The notes below the pieces were generated by a model. The model was not told where the DNA came from. It ran no database searches and saw only the letters and a program-made list of their open reading frames with translations. Below are positions 1-3,588 of a stretch of DNA of 5,268 nucleotides, in pieces; the first letter of the stretch is position 1, and every line of letters begins with the position of its first letter. Both the position numbers and the translations under genes were made by a program. This DNA is from an uncultured Bilophila sp. (lineage in GTDB: Bacteria; Desulfobacterota; Desulfovibrionia; Desulfovibrionales; Desulfovibrionaceae). The DNA lies in assembly GCA_959604115.1 (NCBI GenBank), contig CAUHBW010000284.1, forward strand, positions 1 through 5,268, in the 5' to 3' direction.

Positions 1-72
1 CGTCGCCGGAGCGGGCGGTCCGCCTTCCCGGCGGGCCGCGCCCGGCGTCGGCGGCGCGCGCGGGGTGCGGTG

Positions 73-94
73 CCCGCCCCCGGGTGGGGGGCGG
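73..94. repeat. Perfect GC-only inverted repeat (hairpin)
   Basis: CCCGCCCCC (73-81) is exactly complementary to GGGGGCGGG (86-94), leaving a GGGT loop. A 9-bp stem made only of G-C pairs would be very stable in RNA or in single-stranded DNA. No T-run follows on either strand, so it is not a standard intrinsic terminator. No neighbouring gene inside the window explains it. It may belong to a gene left of the window. Confidence 0.5.
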
Positions 95-597
95 GAGCCG
101 CATCGGGAATGTGGTTCCGCGCCGCCGTACTCCGGGCGGGAGGACGCGCCGCCGACGCCCGGAAGGATGTCTTGCCCGCGTCGCCGCGCCGGAAGGAAAG
201 ACGATCGCCAACGTGTTCCGGCACGTGGAACGGTCGCCCGGTCTTCCGAGCGTGTATCGATTCCAAGATAACGGATATCATGCCGACACGGAAGGCCGGA
301 AGAGAGGAAAATTTCACACGGCGGCCTGTCGGGACGGCCCGGACGGAGCGGAACGGCGGTTGAACGGGGCGGAACGGGGGGAGCCGCGCGGCGCAAACCC
401 GTTTCGTGCGGGTCCGGCGACGGATTCGGCGGCCCGCCCCCGTGCGGGGTCCGTGCCCGGTCCGGCGGAACGTCCGGGGCCTGTCCGGTGACGGGTGATT
501 GGCGGGAAAGCCTGTCCCGGAAGCGGAGCGGCGGAGGACGATGCGGCGGCCTCTCTGCGCCGGACGCGGTGAAGGCGGCCTGTCCGACGGCGCGGCG

Positions 598-737
598 GCC
601 TTCCATGCGCGGGGGCGGAAACCTCAGCGGCATCTGCGGCATCAACGACAGGGCCTCCCTTGCGCGAGGGCTGGAACTCCGTACCTGATGATACACGCAG
701 AACATAAGGAGTGCTTCCATGCGCGGGGGCAGGAACG
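598..737 (-). repeat. Cluster A: three CRISPR-like imperfect repeats
   Basis: Three copies of a roughly 25-bp element lie at about 598-623, 653-680 and 712-737. Copies 1 and 3 share the 17-base core CTTCCATGCGCGGGGGC exactly (600-616 and 714-730). Copy 2 is diverged but aligns without gaps to copy 1, keeping TTGCGCG, GGGC and GGAAC at the same offsets. Start-to-start distances are 55 and 59 bp, with intervening segments of about 29 and 31 bp. The second segment (681-711) is unusually AT-rich for this window, with 17 of 31 bases A or T. Size, spacing and the GGTTTCC...GCGCAT...GGAAG shape on the minus strand recall type I-E CRISPR repeats. Uneven period and repeat divergence argue against an active array, and no leader or cas gene is visible. 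Confidence 0.5.
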
Positions 738-771
738 CGCCTTTTCCGTGATCGCGCGGCGGAGGCGGGCC

Positions 772-816
772 CAAAAGAAGGGACGGTCCGTCACCCCGAA
801 GGGGTACGAACCGTCC
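772..816 (-). terminator. Strong intrinsic terminator, reading leftward
   Basis: GGACGGT (781-787) pairs with ACCGTCC (810-816). Inside this, a further run of four pairs, a one-base bulge and ACCCC/GGGGT closed by a three-base loop make about 16 pairs in all. On the minus strand the stem is followed by CTTCTTTT (rc of 773-780), a usable U-tract. A second small hairpin (GGCAT/ATGCC, 820-835) lies just upstream in the same direction. The only minus-strand gene upstream is the dsbA-like gene, whose stop codon is 235 nt away, so this is either the end of a long 3' untranslated region or of an unrecognised short transcript. On the plus strand only TTT follows, so it would be weak in that direction. 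Confidence 0.65.
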
Positions 817-1050
817 TTTGGCATAAAGAAATGCCGGGTTCGGGAAAAACGCGGCGCTTTCCGTCGCCGTCCCTACGGGAAGCGCGGGGCCTCCGCCTGT
901 GAAGGCGAGCGGTCCGCAGCCGTTTGCCGCCGGGCCTGTCCTTCGGGCACGGTCGCCGCGCCGGACCCGGCGTGTCTCTGGGGGGCAGCCGGAAAAGAGG
1001 GCGTCCGCCGTGCCCGTGGTCCACAGGGGGCCTGCCGATCCCGGCGGGAG

Positions 1051-1755
1051 CTACAGCAGGCAGGTTCCGTCGAGCCCGCAGGCGTCCGCCGACGCGGCGG
1101 CGGGTTCGGTCGCGCCGCCTTCGAGCGCGGCGGCGAGCCGGGCGGCTACGGTGTCGTAATGGGTATAGCCGCGCGCGAGCAGGCGGCGTCCGCCGTCGTC
1201 CGTTTCGAGGAACAGCGTCGGATAGATGACGAAGTCGCCCATGATGTCCACGGCTTCCTCGCGTTCGCGCTCGGCGGAGGCGAGCACGTCGGGGTCGTTC
1301 AGGATGCGCTCGAAGCCGTCGCCTTCCGCAAGCTCGCGCCGCACGAGGCCGCGTTGCACGTCGAGGGAGAGCACGTCGCGCCCTTCGCCGTAGAAGGCCG
1401 TCTGGAAGGCTTCCATCTGTTCGAGTTCGCGGCCCGGAGCCGTCTTTTTGAGGGCCGCCAGCGGAGCCGCCATGTCGGGGGAGAACATCCGCAGGTCGCC
1501 CTGTCCGGGTTCGAGGCGGCGCAGGAAGTTTTCGTCCACGGACTGGCCCGTGGTCTTGCTCAGGCGGTCGAAGAACTCCCGCATGTTGGGATGTTCCCGG
1601 ACCATCTCCTCGACCGTGGTCGGTTCCTCGACCAGATCGCCGCTCAACACGCGCACCGGAAGTTCCGGGTGCTCCGCCGTGAGGCGGCGCATCACCGGCG
1701 CGAAGCCGTAACACCAAGGACAGAACACGTCCGATATGTACAGAAAATGTGCCAT
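1051..1755 (-). CDS. DsbA-family (FrnE-like) thiol-disulfide oxidoreductase, cytoplasmic
   Basis: A 234-residue protein of the thioredoxin-fold DsbA/FrnE superfamily, which makes, breaks or isomerises disulfides in target proteins. The active-site motif CPWC (C12, C15) follows the first beta strand in a context typical of the family (YISDVFCPWCYGFAP). The helical insertion is about residues 45-165, and Y178-P179-T180 is the likely cis-proline loop opposite the active site. There is no signal peptide or membrane segment, so a cytoplasmic location is inferred. The acidic, Ala-rich tail ends with two more cysteines (C226 and C232), a possible second redox pair like the C-terminal cysteines reported for Deinococcus FrnE. 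Start: the ATG at 1753-1755 is preceded by GGAG (1767-1770) and AAGGGGG, and the fold begins immediately after it. The frame stays open upstream, but that part is repeat-derived. Stop TAG. The substrate is unknown. Confidence 0.88.
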   Translation of the reverse strand: MAHFLYISDVFCPWCYGFAPVMRRLTAEHPELPVRVLSGDLVEEPTTVEEMVREHPNMREFFDRLSKTTGQSVDENFLRRLEPGQGDLRMFSPDMAAPLAALKKTAPGRELEQMEAFQTAFYGEGRDVLSLDVQRGLVRRELAEGDGFERILNDPDVLASAEREREEAVDIMGDFVIYPTLFLETDDGGRRLLARGYTHYDTVAARLAAALEGGATEPAAASADACGLDGTCLL

Positions 1756-1857
1756 GCCCCCTTTTACTCCGAACCGCTCCGGCTGTGAAGGGCGTTGCGG
1801 CGGCGTTCCCGATCCGGTACGCACACGGGAGCGTCCGAGAAGCGCCCGGTACGCGGT

Positions 1858-1939
1858 CCATTCCCCGGCGCGTGGGGGCGCAGAAGCACGGGCCCGCTGC
1901 CCATCACGACAAAGCCATTCCCCGGCGCGTGGGGCGCAG
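1858..1939 (-). repeat. Cluster B: pair of near-identical repeats, 57 bp apart
   Basis: The 20-base string CCATTCCCCGGCGCGTGGGG occurs exactly at 1858-1877 and 1915-1934. Both copies continue into GCGCAG, with one extra G in the first. The start-to-start period is 57 bp and the unique segment between them is about 31 bp. On the minus strand the element reads GCGCCCCACGCGCCGGGGAA, the same pattern and orientation as the cluster A, C and D copies. Because 57 is a multiple of three, the pair also produces an in-frame peptide repeat (HAPGNG), which should not be mistaken for a protein domain. Confidence 0.6.
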
Positions 1940-2000
1940 GGGGAATGCGCGGCGGAATGCCGGGCGGGGCGGCACCGGGGGGAGACGCCTTTCTCCAGAG

Positions 2001-2311
2001 GGGCGTTTCCGTGCGCGCCGAGGCTCCGCACAACAACTCGCCTCCTTATATGGAATATGAAAGGAGCGGTTGGTCCGGGGCGTTCCGGGGGGCCGACGCG
2101 CGGTCGAGTGACCGGGGCGTTTCCGCGTGCGCGGGGCAGGAGGGATGGCCGTCCCGGCGGCGCGTTCCCGTGCGTGGGGAACAATCAGCGGCAAAGCCGG
2201 TTTCGCGGCGACGGCGTAAGGCGTTTCCGCGTGCGCGGGGCACGCGGGGAAAGAGGTTTCCGTGCGCGGGACGGGCCGCGGGCTTGCTTTCACGGCGTTC
2301 GCGGGCGTGGT
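2001..2311 (-). repeat. Cluster C: four to six copies of the repeat, irregular spacing
   Basis: Related elements start near 2003, 2117, 2162, 2221 and 2254, with a weaker one near 2295. The copies at 2116-2138 and 2220-2242 are identical over 23 bases (core GCGTTTCCGCGTGCGCGG) and lie 104 bp apart. The copy at 2162-2182 is diverged (GTTCCC...GGGGAAC). All have the same orientation as clusters A, B and D. Start-to-start distances vary from about 33 to 59 bp, apart from a longer gap over the AT-rich island. The copy at 2221 extends into a perfect hairpin: CCGCGTGC (2227-2234) pairs with GCACGCGG (2240-2247) around a 5-base loop. That hairpin is 43-63 nt past the DUF421 stop and might end that transcript, though no U-tract follows. 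Confidence 0.5.
2036..2066 (-). promoter_or_regulatory. AT-rich island with perfect Shine-Dalgarno and TATAAG
   Basis: This is the most AT-rich spot in an otherwise GC-dominated gap. It has partial dyad symmetry: CTCCTT (2042-2047) pairs with AAGGAG (2061-2066). On the minus strand it contains TATAAG (rc of 2045-2050, a 5/6 match to a -10 box) overlapping AAGGAGG (rc of 2041-2047, a perfect anti-16S match). The overlap means the two cannot both serve the same transcript. No good -35 lies 16-18 bp upstream of TATAAG. It may hold the promoter of the dsbA-like gene, with a leader of about 280 nt, or a translation start for an upstream or extended reading frame (in-frame GTG at 2029-2031). Both readings are inference. 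Confidence 0.3.
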
Positions 2312-3045
2312 CCGTTCGCGCGGAATTCGGTTTTCGGCGGCGTTTTCGGTTCGTCTCGGCGTTCGTCCTCCGGGGCGTCGCGTTCGACCACGGTGAGCCT
2401 GCCGGAGCGGTTCCCCCCCTCGTCGATGTCCTCGTTCCATTCCGCGAAGAAGATCGTGTCGTACGAGTCGTAGCCGTTGCTCCGCAGGACGCCCTTGAGC
2501 CAGTCCTCGTCCTTTTCCAGCAGTTCCAGCGCGTCCGCATCCGCCGAGCCGTTCCTGACGAGGAGGCATGAGGTGCTGCGTTCGTCCTTTTTCTGGATGG
2601 TGGCCTGTCCGTTCGGTTCGATCTGCGCGTTCCAGATTTCGGACAGGGAATGCACGCCGCGCATCCGGGCCAGCGTGGCGAAGTCCCCGACGTCGAGGCC
2701 CACCCGCCGGAACTGGTCCTGAAGGAACGTCCCCTTGCGCACCACCGGAGTGGGCGAGCCCACGATCATTTTCTGCCCGGATTCGGTATGCGTCCGCAGC
2801 ATGGTGACCGCCACAACCAGAATCTGCCACATCGCCAGAACGATGACGAACGTCGTGACGGTGATGTCCGGGTTGTAGATGACCCCGCCGATGATGCCGC
2901 CCATCACGAAGTTGCCGATGAGATCGACGGGCGTCATCTGCGCCAGCTGGCGACGGTTGGTCGTCCGCAGGACCGCGATGAAGCCGAGCAGCCCCACCGC
3001 CAGTTTCGCCGCGATGTTTCCGTAAAAAAGGATCGATTCCGTCAT
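2290..3045 (-). CDS. DUF421 (YetF-like) membrane protein
   Basis: A 251-residue inner-membrane protein of the YetF/DUF421 family, whose molecular function is not established. Three hydrophobic segments lie at about residues 7-26, 42-57 and 62-83. Between the first two is the family signature RTTNRRQLAQMTPVDLIGN (R..G+RQ..qmTpfDl in relatives). The soluble C-terminal domain follows: the GSPTPVVRKGTF strand-turn, then RMRGVHSLSEIWNAQIEPNG (residues 128-147), the usual hallmark of DUF421, then a second half ending near YDTIFFAEW (about 195-203). The last 40-odd residues are a charged, Pro-rich tail that looks non-conserved. Start: the ATG at 3043-3045 has GGGAGG six bases upstream. A longer start at 3096 would add an Arg-rich stretch with no family support. 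The gene stands alone between two gaps over 500 bp. Confidence 0.87.
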   Translation of the reverse strand: MTESILFYGNIAAKLAVGLLGFIAVLRTTNRRQLAQMTPVDLIGNFVMGGIIGGVIYNPDITVTTFVIVLAMWQILVVAVTMLRTHTESGQKMIVGSPTPVVRKGTFLQDQFRRVGLDVGDFATLARMRGVHSLSEIWNAQIEPNGQATIQKKDERSTSCLLVRNGSADADALELLEKDEDWLKGVLRSNGYDSYDTIFFAEWNEDIDEGGNRSGRLTVVERDAPEDERRDEPKTPPKTEFRANGPRPRTP

Positions 3046-3145
3046 CGCCTGCCTCCCGGCTTCGGAAAGGCGCACGCGGGCGCGGTTCCCCCGCAATCGG
3101 AACGGAGGGGCCGCCGCACGGAGGGCCGCGGGCGCGTCTCGTTCC

Positions 3146-3175
3146 GGTATAGCGCCGCGTTTCCGGTCCGGTCAA
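3146..3175 (-). promoter_or_regulatory. Candidate sigma70-type promoter for the DUF421 gene
   Basis: On the minus strand TTGACC (rc of 3170-3175, 5/6 match to the -35 consensus) is followed after 18 bases by TATACC (rc of 3146-3151, 4/6 match to -10). Transcription would start near 3139, giving a leader of about 95 nt to the ATG at 3045. The spacing is acceptable, and the AT-rich bases around 3171-3190 help. The -10 lacks the conserved final T, so this is only a candidate. Confidence 0.33.
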
Positions 3176-3426
3176 AGATATTTGCGCGGTATCCGATGAG
3201 AAGTGTCGGCGGGACGTGCGGAAGCGTCGGCCCGTGCGGGCACGCGGAGGGCGCCGGGAGTGGAGAGCGACGGTTCGGGAGGCAAGGCCGCCGGGACGGT
3301 CGCGCCGCCGGAGCCGTTTCGTTCCCCGGACGCCGTTCCGTCCGGCGCGTCGAAAGAGGAGCCTTTCCGCCGCCGCGTCCTGACGGCTCCGCCTTTTCGC
3401 CCGGCTCCCGCGCGTCCGTCCGGCGG

Positions 3427-3513
3427 GTCTTCAGCACCCGTGGGGGGCGTCGTGCTCGAACGCGGGAAAGGGCTTTATCGGGAAGGGGATTTCCGCGCCC
3501 GTGGGGGCCGTCG
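3427..3513 (-). repeat. Cluster D: two repeats exactly 61 bp apart
   Basis: Elements at 3427-3452 and 3488-3513 match at 21 of 26 aligned positions without gaps. They share the core CCCGTGGGGG followed by a base and CGTCG. The offset is 61 bp, leaving a 35-base unique segment. On the minus strand they read CCCCCACGGG followed by a GAAA/GAAG end, the same orientation and layout as clusters A-C. A 61-bp period is the classic value for type I-E arrays, but two diverged copies are too few to call one. Confidence 0.42.
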
Positions 3514-3533
3514 CCGTTCCCCTGCGCCGCCGC

Positions 3534-3571
3534 GCTTCCGCTCTTCACGCCGTCCGGGAGGCTTTTTTTTT
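3534..3571 (+). terminator. Terminator-like hairpin with T9 tract, reading rightward
   Basis: GCTTCC (3534-3539) can pair with GGAGGC (3557-3562), six pairs with one G-U, around a loop of about 17 bases. The stem is followed at once by nine T (3563-3571). The U-tract is strong but the stem is modest. On the plus strand no gene is visible upstream, so it would end an unrecognised transcript or block antisense reading into the cyclase gene, whose stop codon lies 18 bp farther on. It does not work for the cyclase itself, because the run is A9 on the minus strand. Confidence 0.35.
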
Positions 3572-3588
3572 CGCTTTCCCCGGAAGGG

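Larger units (their letters stand above)
1..1050. other. Long intergenic stretch without a convincing gene
   Basis: No reading frame here looks like a protein. The long open frames on both strands translate to Arg/Ala/Pro/Gly-rich sequence with no recognisable domain, as expected from stop-poor GC-rich DNA. On the minus strand an open frame starts with ATG at 281 and runs off the left edge, but it has no Shine-Dalgarno sequence and the same low-complexity composition. The stretch does hold a perfect GC hairpin (73-94), a relatively AT-rich piece around 250-320 that could contain a promoter but shows no good -35/-10 pair, the repeat cluster at 598-737 and the terminator at 772-816. I recognised no tRNA or rRNA. 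A short gene or a small RNA cannot be excluded. Confidence 0.6.
1756..2289. other. Repeat-rich intergenic region between DUF421 gene and dsbA-like gene
   Basis: This 534-bp gap contains repeat clusters B and C and the AT-rich island at 2036-2066. Several frames are open, including one continuous with the dsbA-like gene. Their translations recur as peptides such as AHGNAP, ARGNAP and PHAPGNG, which come from the DNA repeats and not from a conserved protein. I therefore call it non-coding. It must carry the 3' end of the DUF421 transcript and the promoter of the dsbA-like gene, but no clear -35/-10 pair is visible. Confidence 0.6.
3046..3588. other. Intergenic region between cyclase gene and DUF421 gene
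   Basis: This 543-bp gap has no believable gene. Open frames on both strands give Arg/Pro/Ala-rich sequence. It contains a candidate promoter for the DUF421 gene (3146-3175), a small GCCC/GGGC hairpin (3230-3241), the two cluster D repeats (3427-3513) and a T9-tailed hairpin reading rightward (3534-3571). The nine-T run stands out in such GC-rich DNA. Confidence 0.6.

Noticed and set aside
213..233. Further copy of the repeat family (GTGTTCC...GGAACGG)
   Set aside because: Palindromic and similar at the ends, but the core is shortened and no partner lies at a similar distance; could be chance.
1..281. Minus-strand open frame starting with ATG at 281 and running off the left edge
   Set aside because: No Shine-Dalgarno upstream, Arg/Ala/Pro-rich low-complexity translation and no recognisable domain; probably a chance open frame in GC-rich DNA.
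598..737. Functional type I-E CRISPR array
   Set aside because: Only three copies, diverged, with periods of 55 and 59 instead of a constant value, no leader and no cas genes in the window. Annotated as CRISPR-like repeats only.
499..1788. 429-codon plus-strand open frame
   Set aside because: It lies mostly antisense to the dsbA-like gene, and the part outside it is repeat-derived. The minus-strand gene has a clear family match and a ribosome binding site.
791..1861. 356-codon minus-strand open frame overlapping the dsbA-like gene in another frame
   Set aside because: Arg-rich translation typical of a shifted frame over a real GC-rich gene.
1764..2036. 90-codon minus-strand frame starting with TTG behind a perfect Shine-Dalgarno
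   Set aside because: The peptide is repeat-encoded (HAPGNG twice, caused by the 57-bp DNA period) and has no domain. Start codon is weak and spacing short.
1756..2184. N-terminal 143-codon extension of the dsbA-like reading frame
   Set aside because: Sequence is encoded by the DNA repeats and absent from the family fold, which begins directly after the ATG at 1755. Kept only as a finding because of the strong upstream Shine-Dalgarno.
3563..3571. T9 tract as a phase-variation site
   Set aside because: It lies outside the cyclase reading frame, 18 bp past its stop codon, so slippage would not change the protein.
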